From: Parapedobacter pyrenivorans_A
GTDB taxonomy: Bacteria; Bacteroidota; Bacteroidia; Sphingobacteriales; Sphingobacteriaceae
DNA length: 64,000 bases
Direction: 5' to 3'
Assembly (NCBI RefSeq): GCF_041925275.1
Contig: NZ_JBHEUZ010000017.1
Location: forward strand, 1 to 64,000
A program made the translations under genes and the position numbers. This document shows positions 43,779 through 53,085 of this stretch, piece after piece; positions within the stretch are counted from its first letter, which is position 1; each line of letters begins with the position of its first letter. A model generated the notes under the pieces. That model saw only the letters and a program-made list of their open reading frames with translations, did no database searches and was not told where the DNA came from.

Positions 43779-44596
43779 ATCTTATTCAAGATCCTATTTT
43801 TTTTCCTTTTACCAAGCTCATAGAAACGTACCCAGTCGATTTCCATTTCCACGGGCAGCTCTTTGGGGTGAACAGGGCCCACCCAAGATCCACCTAGCTG
43901 CATGTCAAGGAGTAGGTAATAGGTGTGGTTACCGAATGGGAATTGCCCTTCTTTGTCTGTTTCAATGCGTGGATAGGAAAAGGTTTTTTCATCGTTGATG
44001 TAGTATACGAGACTGTCGGGATACAACTCAACGGCATAGGTATTGAAATCATCGGGGGCTATTTTCCCTGTAGCACCTGGCTTTGGATCTTTGATATTTA
44101 AACGATACGTATAATGCGTATGTACGGTTTGGTACGCAATGGAATCATGATTTAAACGTTCCATGATATCGATTTCGCCGCCGTCCGGCCATTTACCATC
44201 CTGTGGAAGCAGCCAGAAGGCCGGCCAAGCCCCTCTGGCACCGTTGAGTTTAGCCCTTATTTCCCATCGCCCAAAACCAAAACTCACCTTGTCTTTTGTA
44301 TAGACCCCGCCGGTCAGGAAACGGGCTGTGTCGTTGGGTAGGCTATGGTTTACCAATCCTTTGAGTACCAATTTTCCGTCGCGCCAGGCATAACAGGAAT
44401 CATAATCGCTCATGTAGTTGTTCCAGTCTGATGTGCCTCGAGGTATCTTTGTCCAGTAGCGCGGGGAGAACGTTGTCTGCCCATCGAAACGCTCTTCCCA
44501 TATCAGGTGCTTCCGGGGAAGCTTAGAAGTCATTGAACAGGAGCTCAAAAGCACGAACATGAAAAATAAAATCCTCAAAGGTAGTTTGGTATACAT
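43775..44596 (-). CDS. GH16 endo-glycosidase lipoprotein
   Basis: 273 residues; lipobox LLSSC with Cys20. The jelly-roll GH16 domain has the catalytic motif GEIDIMERL with Glu141 (nucleophile), Asp143 and Glu146 (acid/base). The extra Met gives the beta-bulge form ExDxxE seen in laminarinases, agarases, porphyranases and the GH16 O-glycanases, unlike lichenases. The aromatic WPAFWLLP segment is conserved. It would make internal cuts in a beta-linked polymer at the cell surface. The substrate cannot be fixed; companion fucosidase and sulfatase favour a sulfated, fucosylated glycan. Confidence 0.9.
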   Translation of the reverse strand: MYTKLPLRILFFMFVLLSSCSMTSKLPRKHLIWEERFDGQTTFSPRYWTKIPRGTSDWNNYMSDYDSCYAWRDGKLVLKGLVNHSLPNDTARFLTGGVYTKDKVSFGFGRWEIRAKLNGARGAWPAFWLLPQDGKWPDGGEIDIMERLNHDSIAYQTVHTHYTYRLNIKDPKPGATGKIAPDDFNTYAVELYPDSLVYYINDEKTFSYPRIETDKEGQFPFGNHTYYLLLDMQLGGSWVGPVHPKELPVEMEIDWVRFYELGKRKKNRILNKI

Positions 44597-44649
44597 ACGA
44601 AAGGCGGTTTAAAGATATCGTCAGTTCCTCTATAACGCGTGAACCAAAT

Positions 44650-45444
44650 TTACGGCAATAAATCTAAAACAATAGGTAAGTGATCGGAACTCTCTTCTCC
44701 GTACATTACGAATGCATTTTTCACTTTCCATTGGTGGTTCCTTCGATAAAGGACATAATCAATTTGACGTTCAGGTTCCATCGAATTGATGGTTTTGTAT
44801 GGACCGCCATGTTGGTAATTCACCCATCCAACGCTTCCAAGCTTTTTAAGCACATCACTATCCGGTATAGCGTTCAAATCGCCCGTTAAAATGGCTGGAA
44901 TAGTGAGATTTTGGAGAAAAGCTTGTTCGATAACATCAACAGCCGCCAACCTGGCGTATTCAGACCCAATCGTAGACAGCCAATCAAAATGCGTATTGAT
45001 GAATCGAACCATGCCAAGCTTTGATGATTTGCCTGAAAAATCAATGTCTATCGCCATAGCTTGATAGCGACTAGAACTCGCGCTAGGTATCGATTCATTT
45101 CCTACCCACTTAAATGGATATTTACTAAGTATGGCGTCACCATATCCGTCCATCTTACCTAAAGATGGGCCAAAAACGACATTCATCCCTGTTAACCTTC
45201 CGAGCTCGGCCGCCATTAACGAATCTCCAATCTCCTGCAACCCAACCAAATCCGGGTTGGCCTTCTTAATCACCGCGGCAATATTATCCAAGCTGTATAT
45301 CCCGTCCATTCCGATTCCGTAGTGGATATTATAACTCATCACGCGAATGTGGTCATTGATAATGGAATCTAAAGCCTTCCCTTTGCCGGCCAGAAGCAGC
45401 GTCAATAACGACATCAAAAAACTGCGTAAAATCGCTTTTTTCAT
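44650..45444 (-). CDS. Secreted endonuclease/exonuclease/phosphatase (EEP) family protein
   Basis: 264 residues with a signal peptide (to about 25). EEP superfamily motifs are complete: SYNIHYGIG, LQEIG, NTHFDWLS, TGDLNAIPDS, QIDYVLY and the terminal SSDHLPIV. These are metal-dependent phosphoesterases (nucleases, sphingomyelinase-like, inositol phosphatases). It is the first gene after susD in PUL2, separated by a hairpin, and is similar in kind to the EEP half of the last gene of the same operon. The substrate is unknown; a phosphorylated glycan or lipid fits a PUL better than nucleic acid. Confidence 0.85.
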   Translation of the reverse strand: MKKAILRSFLMSLLTLLLAGKGKALDSIINDHIRVMSYNIHYGIGMDGIYSLDNIAAVIKKANPDLVGLQEIGDSLMAAELGRLTGMNVVFGPSLGKMDGYGDAILSKYPFKWVGNESIPSASSSRYQAMAIDIDFSGKSSKLGMVRFINTHFDWLSTIGSEYARLAAVDVIEQAFLQNLTIPAILTGDLNAIPDSDVLKKLGSVGWVNYQHGGPYKTINSMEPERQIDYVLYRRNHQWKVKNAFVMYGEESSDHLPIVLDLLP

Positions 45445-45472
45445 AACATATAAATAGCTATGGACAGAAACG

Positions 45473-45499
45473 GGAGGATGCCGTGATGCGGCATCCTCC
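45473..45499. terminator. Strong hairpin between susD and the enzyme genes of PUL2
   Basis: 11-bp perfect arms GGAGGATGCCG (45473-45483) and CGGCATCCTCC (45489-45499) with a 5-base loop. On the minus strand there is no U-run after it, so read-through is likely. It parallels the palindrome at 20718-20741 of PUL1. Confidence 0.6.
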
Positions 45500-45508
45500 T
45501 TTTCCTCA

Positions 45509-47353
45509 TTAATTGACCCATCCCGGGTTTTGCCCTAGCTGCGGATTCAGCGTCAATTGATTGGTCGGTATCGGGTATAGATAATCCCTATTGACATCGA
45601 ATTTAAACCCCTGTGTACCCCCATTTAAGGTGTTTTTAAAGATTTTGATATATCCATCGGCATCCACTTCAAGCTGCGCAACCCGTTCAGCAAATGTATT
45701 CTGGCGGGAGAGGTCCGGTTGTGCCTCGGGCAAATAGTCTGAAAAATTAAAGTTTACAAACTGTGCCTTCTTGGCTCCAAGCGGTATTTTCCCTACAATC
45801 AGCTCATCTGCCGCCGCCCATCGCATGATATCATCCACCCGGAAACCCTCGCAGGCCAATTCCACTTTGCGTTCGCGACGAACGGCTTGGATGATAGGCG
45901 ATAAGTTGGCGAACTCGAAATTAGGGTCAATCGGTACGTTCGCAGCCAAGTCGGCCATACCGCCTCCGGCGCGCTCCCGCAACTTATTGATACTTTTATC
46001 CAAGTCGGCCTGCGTCATATTGCCAAGCTCTGCTTTGGCCTCGGCATAGATAAGCAATACTTCGCCGAAGCGGAAATAGATCAACGCCTGTAGGCCTTGG
46101 CCCGCAGCACGGGCATCGGCATACCGGAAGTTGTGGCCTTTGTAAATTTGGTAGCCCGTTGGGCAGGATTCTTCCGAGTCCCAACCATCGAAAGCCGGCG
46201 CGATAAAATACACCGACGGGCTGGCTTGTTGCCACCGGTAATGCTCCATATCGTTGATTTGGATGGTCTGTGTTAAACGGGGGTCGCGGTCCGCAGCCAC
46301 TTTAAGCAGTGTTGCGTCGTCATAATTGGGTGCAACCGGAGTACCATCGAGTTTCAGGTAGGAGTCGACCAAGTTCTTGGTTGCTCCCCTTCCCGATCCG
46401 TTTGCGGAGTAGCGGTCCCATATCGAGTTGATGGCACCCGCTTCGTATTTCCTCCAAAAGAGGACTTCTTTACTGCCTGCATAATTTTCTTGATTGAACA
46501 GATCCCTGTAGCCAAATTCCTCGCCTACATTATCCAATGCCGGATAACCGGACGATTCAGACATGGCGATAAGCTCTCCGGCTACCGCAGCGGCCTTTTC
46601 AAGGAATTTTTGGCTCTCGTTGGTCGCAGGTGCAAAGGGGGTGCCGGCATGGTATTTTTCCCACGTGCCTTCATAAAGTGCAATCCTTGCCTGCAAGGCC
46701 ATGGCGGTCTCTTTGGTCAAGCGCCCTGTCCAACCCCCGGCGCCACTTGGCAGATATTCGACAGCGTTATCCAGATCGACCATGATATTACTAACCACCT
46801 CGTTTCGCGGCAAACGCCCTGCATATAGTAGTTCCGAATCCATCGTTACGGTAGTGGCCGCCCAAGGGAGATCTCCATACCGTCGCAGCTTGCTGAAATA
46901 AAATACGGACCGGAAAAACAACGCTTCGCCTACGTATTGTTTTACGGCATCGAACGATGTCAGCTCTTCTACGACCTTATAGTTGTCTAAAAAATAATTG
47001 ATGCTGCGCAGGGCTGCCCAATCGCCCGTACCCCACCCATCGCCATCGGCACTGATGGTCTTTTCACCATTCATACGGGTATTGTACAGGTACCGCACTT
47101 CGGTGTCACTCCCATCGTCGGCATCCCAACCGTAGGGTCCTATAGAGCCCCATCCGTCTTCCCTCGTCAATAGGTCGGTACGGTCATACAGACTATTGGT
47201 ATACAGTTTCAGATCGTTGGGCGTTTTCCAAAAATTCGCATCGCTTATCTGGTCGAGCGGGCTTCTTTCCAGAAAATCATCCTTACAGGATACCGCTAGC
47301 GAAAACAAAGTCAATAGGGCTATTAAGTTTCTTATGGTTTTCATTTTCGTCAA
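45509..47353 (-). CDS. SusD/RagB family glycan-binding lipoprotein (PUL2)
   Basis: 614 residues with lipobox LAVSC; a start at codon 4 (MKTIRN) is also possible. The family layout is clear: N-terminal DFLERSPLDQISDANFWKTP, TPR helices (VEYLPSGAGGWTGRLTKETA), and the RagB C-terminus (RDYLYPIPTNQLTLNPQLGQ). It captures glycan at the surface for the SusC encoded 3 bp upstream. Confidence 0.95.
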   Translation of the reverse strand: MTKMKTIRNLIALLTLFSLAVSCKDDFLERSPLDQISDANFWKTPNDLKLYTNSLYDRTDLLTREDGWGSIGPYGWDADDGSDTEVRYLYNTRMNGEKTISADGDGWGTGDWAALRSINYFLDNYKVVEELTSFDAVKQYVGEALFFRSVFYFSKLRRYGDLPWAATTVTMDSELLYAGRLPRNEVVSNIMVDLDNAVEYLPSGAGGWTGRLTKETAMALQARIALYEGTWEKYHAGTPFAPATNESQKFLEKAAAVAGELIAMSESSGYPALDNVGEEFGYRDLFNQENYAGSKEVLFWRKYEAGAINSIWDRYSANGSGRGATKNLVDSYLKLDGTPVAPNYDDATLLKVAADRDPRLTQTIQINDMEHYRWQQASPSVYFIAPAFDGWDSEESCPTGYQIYKGHNFRYADARAAGQGLQALIYFRFGEVLLIYAEAKAELGNMTQADLDKSINKLRERAGGGMADLAANVPIDPNFEFANLSPIIQAVRRERKVELACEGFRVDDIMRWAAADELIVGKIPLGAKKAQFVNFNFSDYLPEAQPDLSRQNTFAERVAQLEVDADGYIKIFKNTLNGGTQGFKFDVNRDYLYPIPTNQLTLNPQLGQNPGWVN

Positions 47354-47356
47354 GTT

Positions 47357-50300
47357 TTAAAATGTAACATTCAGGCCAAAGGCCCATGTTCTTTGCACCG
47401 GATAAACCTTCGCGTTTGAGTTTACGATCTCCGGATCCACAATCTTCATCAAGTTTGTGAAAGTCGCCAAGTTTTCGACGTTCACGAACAACCGTGCCCG
47501 TTTGAAATTAACCTTGTCTAACATATACTGCGGCAACGTGTACCCCAATTGCACGTTCTTCACACGTAGGTAGGCAGCATTCTGCAAGTACCGCGTCTGT
47601 GCCCGCCTGTTCTTATCCGTTGTAAAATAAGCCCGGGGGAAATATCCATTGGGGTTGTCTGGCGTCCACCGATCGGTATGGACGGTAAAGTAAGAGGATT
47701 GCCATTCATTGCTCACAAATCCCCAGAAAAAGTTTGCTCCGGGATCGAACATGATATCGCGTTTTCCCACGCCTTGGAGAAACGCGGTGATATCAAAGCC
47801 CTTCCATGCCGCGTTCAGGTTCAATCCGAACGAATAACGCGGGGTAGTATTCCCGATAATTCTCCGATCGCCCGGATTATCGACGGTATTGTTTCCAATG
47901 TTTATTTCGTTATTGTCGTCCAAATCCCTATAATGAACGTCTCCTACGAACCAATTTGCATTGATGAAAGACTGGTCGATGGTACTGATTTCGTCCTCAC
48001 TTTTGAACAAACCTTCCGTCTCAAATCCCCATATCTCCCCCATCGTCATCCCATCGTACCACAAGCGATCGAGGAGTTTCGTCGGATTGTTGACCTTAAC
48101 GACCTTGCCGGTATAATCACCGAGTACCAAATCGGCTCCATACGAAAATTCATTGACCCTATCTTTCCAGCCCACCGTGATTTCGAGGCCCCTTGTTTCG
48201 GTCTCGGCATCGTTTATCCGGGGGGCGCTGGTTCCTAGGATCGCCGGAAGCGCATCACCGGGGATGGCAAAGTCTTTGGCTTGCCGCCTATACCAATCGA
48301 AGCTCACGTTGAGCCGGTTGCTGAGGAAATCTGCATCCACACCGAAGCCCAAGGTATTGGTAGTGATCCAGGTGAGGTCATAGTTGATGAGCCCTGGGTT
48401 TGCGACCGACGATCCCCGTCCGCCGTTGAATAGCCAGCGGGTATCTGTTGGCGCCCGGGTGATCAGATTCGGATAGAACGGATAGCGGCTGTTCGTAAAC
48501 GCTTGATCGCCCAGACTGGCATACGAGCCCCTCAGCTTGAACTGGTTTACATACGGGAGGAGGGGCTCCCAAAACGACTCTTTGGAAAGTACCCAGGCGG
48601 CGGATATACCCGGATAGAACTTGTAGCGTACATCTTGCAGGAATCGGGAGGTCCCGTCGTACCTGCCGTTAAGTTCCACCAAGTATTTTTCTTGGTAGTT
48701 ATAGTTTAAACGTCCGAATCCACCGCGGATGGCCAATTGGGAAGCGTAGTCCGCCGCATTGCGATTGACACCATAGGTAACCGAGATCATCGGCACTTCA
48801 TCCGAATATAGGTTGTCATTGGATCCGTTCAACCTAAGGTCGTCATAAAGTTCTTGCGTATAACCCAGTATAGCGTTGAAATTGTGATCTCCGAATGCTT
48901 TTTGGTAAGACGTAAAGGCGTTGATCGTATGGTGCTGGTTTCTGTACATATTACGCCCAATATAGTTGGGGGAACTTCCGCCACGCGGCTGTTGTTCGCC
49001 GCTGGGTTTCACAATGTAAAATGTTTTCCGGTGGTTGCTGTCCTCGATATACGTCCCGTCGTAGGTATAGTTGGCCGTAAAATCCCATCCCGGCAGCAAG
49101 TTTACCACAAATTCACCGGTAAGCATGGCATTGTCCCTGCTTGACTTGGCACGGCCACCGTCGGTGAATATGCCTACTCCGCTACCCTCTGACCAGTATC
49201 CGTCGGGATTCCTCAAGGGCACCGTAGGGTATGTACGCCCTAATTGGTGGAAGTAATCGTAAGAGTAGCTACTGCCCCCGCTGATATTCCCATAGATGGT
49301 AGGGTTGTCTGTTTCGGCACGGGAAAATGCACCCCGGAAATTGAACTTGAGCCATGACGTTAGGCTGGACGACAGGTTTGCCCGTCCGTTATAACGCTTG
49401 TAGGAATCGTTGGCAAAGTTGTACAGACCGTCTTGCTGATTGTACCCCAACCCTACATAATAGCTTGAGTTTTCCGTACCGCCCGATACGCCGACATTGT
49501 GCTGCTGGCTGAAGCTGGCATTCTTGAAATAAATATCGAACCAGTCGTTGTTGGCATTGGCTCCGTTCCAACCCAACCAGTTATCCGAACTGGGGTTTTT
49601 TATGGTCTCTTCGGTGAGCGTACCCGCTTGGTAATCTTTTATCCGTTGTATAACATCGCTTGTGAACAGCTCTGCGGTATAGAACGAGTTTTCGCCCACC
49701 TCGTTAAAAGCCAACGCAAAATCCAGGGAGTTGACATACTGCGGCAGGTTGGTGGGTGCCGAGAAACCAAAGTTATTGTTGTAGGTGATGAGAGGTTTGC
49801 CCGCTTTGCCTTTTTTGGTGGTGATGATGATCACACCGAACGGAGCACTCGACCCGTAGATCGCTGCCGAAGCCGCGTCTTTAAGTACCGACACGCTCTC
49901 CACGTCATTCATGTTGATGGTGCTCAGGTCTCCGCCCTGTACACCGTCAATGACAATCAGCGGTGCCCCAGACACATTGGATCTATTGCCGTTGTCGTCG
50001 ATATTGATGCCTGTAAATCCACGGATGTTTACATTCTGCCGGGTTCCGGGAGCACCGTTTGGCGTTGAGATGTTCAGGTTGGCAACCGTTCCCTGCAATG
50101 CCTGCGTCAGCGTAGGTACGGAGCGGTTCTCCAAACGTTCACCACTGATGGAAGCCACTGCTCCCGTTAGATTGGCTTTCTTCTGCGTAGCGTAACCGAC
50201 CACCACCACTTCATCGATGCTGCCCAGGTCATCTTCCAGCACAATGTTCATCGGAGCGGATTGAGCGGGCTGCTCTTGGCTGACGTATCCGATCGACGTA

Positions 50301-50854
50301 AAGACAAGCGTGGCGGGCGATTGGGTTAACGTTAATGAAAATGCGCCATTTTCGCTTGTCACCGTGCCATTATTCGTGCCTTCTTCCCGCACACTGATAC
50401 CCGCAAGCGGGTTGCCATGTGTATTGGTAACGGTACCCGAAACACGCATTTGTGCCGCTTCGGTCAATGGTTTGCTTGGAACGTACGTCTTTTTGTCACG
50501 TACGATGATTGTTTCGTTGTCCAGCGCGTAATCCACCGGCTGGTCCGAAAAAATGGCGTCGAGCACTTCCGCTAACGGCCGGTTCTTCACATGGATGGTC
50601 ACCGGTTTTGTCTTGTTGATCTGACTGGTCTTAAAGATGAAATCCACGTCGCTCTGCCTACGGATTTCCCGCAGCACTTTCTGCATGGATGCATCCTTTT
50701 CGGACAACGTCACTTGTTGCGCAAGTACAGAAGCCCCTGCCTGCATGCAGGTGATCAAGATGAAGAGGGCGATTAGTTTCATCTGCAAAATTACTTTTGA
50801 ATAGTGGAACATGCGGGTAGCATGATAGCTATCACTGCAAAGATTAAAATACAT
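47357..50854 (-). CDS. SusC/RagA TonB-linked outer-membrane protein with STN domain (PUL2)
   Basis: Up to 1165 residues. Met15 (50812, MFHYSKV) or Met25 (50782, MKLIALFILITCMQAG) are likelier starts; the latter opens the signal peptide. An STN domain lies at about 48-105 (VTIHVKNRPLAEVLDAIF), then a CarboxypepD_reg-like domain (about 130-210), plug (IDEVVVVGYATQKKANLTGA) and barrel ending YPVQRTWAFGLNVTF. With FecR and the sigma gene directly upstream it forms a complete trans-envelope signalling and import unit. Confidence 0.95.
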   Translation of the reverse strand: MYFNLCSDSYHATRMFHYSKVILQMKLIALFILITCMQAGASVLAQQVTLSEKDASMQKVLREIRRQSDVDFIFKTSQINKTKPVTIHVKNRPLAEVLDAIFSDQPVDYALDNETIIVRDKKTYVPSKPLTEAAQMRVSGTVTNTHGNPLAGISVREEGTNNGTVTSENGAFSLTLTQSPATLVFTSIGYVSQEQPAQSAPMNIVLEDDLGSIDEVVVVGYATQKKANLTGAVASISGERLENRSVPTLTQALQGTVANLNISTPNGAPGTRQNVNIRGFTGINIDDNGNRSNVSGAPLIVIDGVQGGDLSTINMNDVESVSVLKDAASAAIYGSSAPFGVIIITTKKGKAGKPLITYNNNFGFSAPTNLPQYVNSLDFALAFNEVGENSFYTAELFTSDVIQRIKDYQAGTLTEETIKNPSSDNWLGWNGANANNDWFDIYFKNASFSQQHNVGVSGGTENSSYYVGLGYNQQDGLYNFANDSYKRYNGRANLSSSLTSWLKFNFRGAFSRAETDNPTIYGNISGGSSYSYDYFHQLGRTYPTVPLRNPDGYWSEGSGVGIFTDGGRAKSSRDNAMLTGEFVVNLLPGWDFTANYTYDGTYIEDSNHRKTFYIVKPSGEQQPRGGSSPNYIGRNMYRNQHHTINAFTSYQKAFGDHNFNAILGYTQELYDDLRLNGSNDNLYSDEVPMISVTYGVNRNAADYASQLAIRGGFGRLNYNYQEKYLVELNGRYDGTSRFLQDVRYKFYPGISAAWVLSKESFWEPLLPYVNQFKLRGSYASLGDQAFTNSRYPFYPNLITRAPTDTRWLFNGGRGSSVANPGLINYDLTWITTNTLGFGVDADFLSNRLNVSFDWYRRQAKDFAIPGDALPAILGTSAPRINDAETETRGLEITVGWKDRVNEFSYGADLVLGDYTGKVVKVNNPTKLLDRLWYDGMTMGEIWGFETEGLFKSEDEISTIDQSFINANWFVGDVHYRDLDDNNEINIGNNTVDNPGDRRIIGNTTPRYSFGLNLNAAWKGFDITAFLQGVGKRDIMFDPGANFFWGFVSNEWQSSYFTVHTDRWTPDNPNGYFPRAYFTTDKNRRAQTRYLQNAAYLRVKNVQLGYTLPQYMLDKVNFKRARLFVNVENLATFTNLMKIVDPEIVNSNAKVYPVQRTWAFGLNVTF

Positions 50855-50923
50855 ATCTTTGTGAAGTTTGGGGTTAATAATTAATTTGATTCGTAAAGTT
50901 GGATTAAACGTTTCCCAACGACC

Positions 50924-50949
50924 CCGGAGATGCTGGCGGGCATTTCCGG
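50924..50949 (-). promoter_or_regulatory. Hairpin in the FecR-SusC gap (PUL2)
   Basis: A 10-bp stem with one G-T pair: CCGGAGATGC (50924-50933) against GCATTTCCGG (50940-50949), 6-base loop. It sits in the same place as the PUL1 hairpin, between fecR and susC, and marks the susC leader. Confidence 0.5.
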
Positions 50950-51021
50950 TTTTTTATTTGATTAGCTTGGTCTTCTTTTTCTCATCATGTGAATGGTTAA
51001 GTTATCATTCCAGTTAGTTAC

Positions 51022-52191
51022 CTAGTCTTTTACGGTCGATAAATACACGGTCCGGTTTTCTATCCTCGCTTCCAATGCGCCGGATAATTTGAGAATGTGT
51101 AGTACTTCCGAAAGGTTCTTTGACCTAGCGATGAGCCCGCTGTATCTTTCCGTGGGCATATCCTTTTCGTAAACAACATCAACATCATACCACCGGGCAA
51201 TTTTTAACATGATGCTTTTCAGGCTTTCGTCGGCAAACAGGAAGTCGCCGTTCTTCCAATCGACAGCAGATTCCACATCTACCGTGGCAACCGTAACCGT
51301 CTCATGGCCTACCTTCGATTGCTGGCCGGGCTTCAGTACGATAGACTGTTCGGCTGCTATAATCCGCACGCTTCCTTCCAGGAGCGTTGTATTACATGTT
51401 CCTTCGTCGGCATAATCATTCACATTGAAATGCGTTCCCAGCACTTCAATCCGTTGGGATGCGGTTTCTACGATAAACGGAACCCGATGGCCACCGCGCT
51501 GCTGTGTAGATACTTCGAAATAACCTTCTCCCGATAGGCTAACCTTACGTTCCTTCTCATCAAACACCGTTGGGAACGTCAGTGATGAGGATGCATTGAG
51601 CCAAACTTTCGTGCCATCCGGAAGTAATACCTGGAACTGGCCGCCCCGCGGGGTGCTAACCGTATTCAGCATCGGTTCCGCCACTTTCTCACCATCAACA
51701 TGGTACACGAGCTGCCCCGTTGCCGTCTTTTGGATGGTGATACCTTCTTTAGCCACTAGGTTGCCAATGGTGTGGTCATCCAGGGATAGTATGGCCCCAT
51801 CTGATAGGGTTAAGGTCGCTTTATTACCACCGGCCGCAATATCATTGTGTACGGTGTAGCCCGCTTCGTCATTGCTTTTGATGTACTGTAGGGACAAATA
51901 AGATAAGGTAATCAGTATACAGGCGGCAGCCGCAAAGAGATAGGTCTTTCTCCCTTTCTTTTTAGGCATGGGTTCCAACCGGAGTTTGTCAAACACATTT
52001 TTTACGGCATCTTCAACGGCTGGGTTCAGTTCAGCATGTTCATCTTGCAGCTGCTGCTCGATCAAGTGCTCCAAGTAATCCCGTTTTTCACCGGATTGCA
52101 TGAACTGCCACAGTTCTTGCGCCTCTGCTGGCGTACAGGAATTGTTCAGGTACTTTTGAAATAATTGACGTATATGTTCGCTATGATTCAC
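51022..52191 (-). CDS. FecR family anti-sigma factor (PUL2)
   Basis: 389 residues: an N-terminal sigma-binding region (LFQKYLNNSCTPAEAQELWQ), a membrane segment at about 85-103 (TYLFAAAACILITLSYLSL), a FecR domain (about 180-280; TPRGGQFQVLLPDGTKVWLN; GEGYFEVSTQ; IEVLGTHFNVNDY) and a C-terminal DUF4974-type domain (about 320-385; LFADESLKSIMLKIARWYDV). It transmits the SusC signal to the sigma factor encoded 85 bp upstream. Confidence 0.95.
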   Translation of the reverse strand: MNHSEHIRQLFQKYLNNSCTPAEAQELWQFMQSGEKRDYLEHLIEQQLQDEHAELNPAVEDAVKNVFDKLRLEPMPKKKGRKTYLFAAAACILITLSYLSLQYIKSNDEAGYTVHNDIAAGGNKATLTLSDGAILSLDDHTIGNLVAKEGITIQKTATGQLVYHVDGEKVAEPMLNTVSTPRGGQFQVLLPDGTKVWLNASSSLTFPTVFDEKERKVSLSGEGYFEVSTQQRGGHRVPFIVETASQRIEVLGTHFNVNDYADEGTCNTTLLEGSVRIIAAEQSIVLKPGQQSKVGHETVTVATVDVESAVDWKNGDFLFADESLKSIMLKIARWYDVDVVYEKDMPTERYSGLIARSKNLSEVLHILKLSGALEARIENRTVYLSTVKD

Positions 52192-52276
52192 TTGCCGCTT
52201 TATAGTAATACGGATTTGGCGGCTATGTCCTCTGCTCCCCTACGATTTTTTTTTACGGACCGTTCGTTATATCGTG

Positions 52277-52870
52277 CTAGGGTATAAATATAAAGGCTAG
52301 CAACATCGAAACGACATGCACTCCCTGGTAATGAAGTTTGAGCGACTTCGTGGCTTTGACTATATGATCGCTGATGGTCGATGTGGATATACCCAGGATT
52401 TTGCCCGCCTCTTCATAACTCTTCCCCTCGATTTTGCACAGTGTATAGACTTTTCTTCGTTGTAGTGGAAGCTGGTCAATTGCCTTGGAGAGGATGGATT
52501 CAGATTCTTTATAAGCCAGTTCTTCGTCGATATGCTGGTATAATTCGCTGGACGTGACGACCAGGTATGCCTCGATATCCCGTCGTTTGGTCTGCTGATA
52601 AAAAAAGTCGCAGACAAGGTGCTTAGCAATGGTGAATAGAAAAGATTTGAATGATTTATCTACATCAATACGTGTCCGCCTTTCCCATACGCGCTGAAAA
52701 ACCTCTTGTAAAATTTCTTCTGCCACCTCGGCGGACTTCACCATCTTCCATATATTGCCGTACAGTCTTTTGCTATAAGCGAAATAAAGCTGTTCAAAGG
52801 CTTTCACATTTCCCTCCCGCAATTGCATCAACAATCGACGTTCTCTCAGTTGGTCCTCACCATTCATCAC
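52277..52870 (-). CDS. ECF RNA polymerase sigma-70 factor (PUL2)
   Basis: 197 residues. Region 2 (about 25-95: LYFAYSKRLYGNIWKMVKSA; ILQEVFQRVWERR) and region 4 (about 125-180: LPLQRRKVYTLCKIEGKSYE; LGISTSTISDHIVKATKSLK) are typical, with a hydrophobic tail (VSMLLAFIFI). As first gene of the sigma-fecR-susC-susD set, it should activate PUL2 when FecR releases it. Met15 (LMQLREGN) is a possible internal start. Confidence 0.93.
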   Translation of the reverse strand: MMNGEDQLRERRLLMQLREGNVKAFEQLYFAYSKRLYGNIWKMVKSAEVAEEILQEVFQRVWERRTRIDVDKSFKSFLFTIAKHLVCDFFYQQTKRRDIEAYLVVTSSELYQHIDEELAYKESESILSKAIDQLPLQRRKVYTLCKIEGKSYEEAGKILGISTSTISDHIVKATKSLKLHYQGVHVVSMLLAFIFIP

Positions 52871-53085
52871 CCGTTTAAATCAATTGGTTCACCTATTTGA
52901 GTTATGGATTTTCCCAAATTCCAATCAATAATACGCGGTAAGATTTAATTTTGCAAGAGGTTCACGAACGCAAACGATTGTTCAATTTTCGCCGTTGCCC
53001 CGGCCCTCGTCTTAAAACAGATCGGCCCAAGATTGCTTTAGCAACACACCGTGCGACCAGCGAAGGCTCCCATTGAGTGCGGCTA

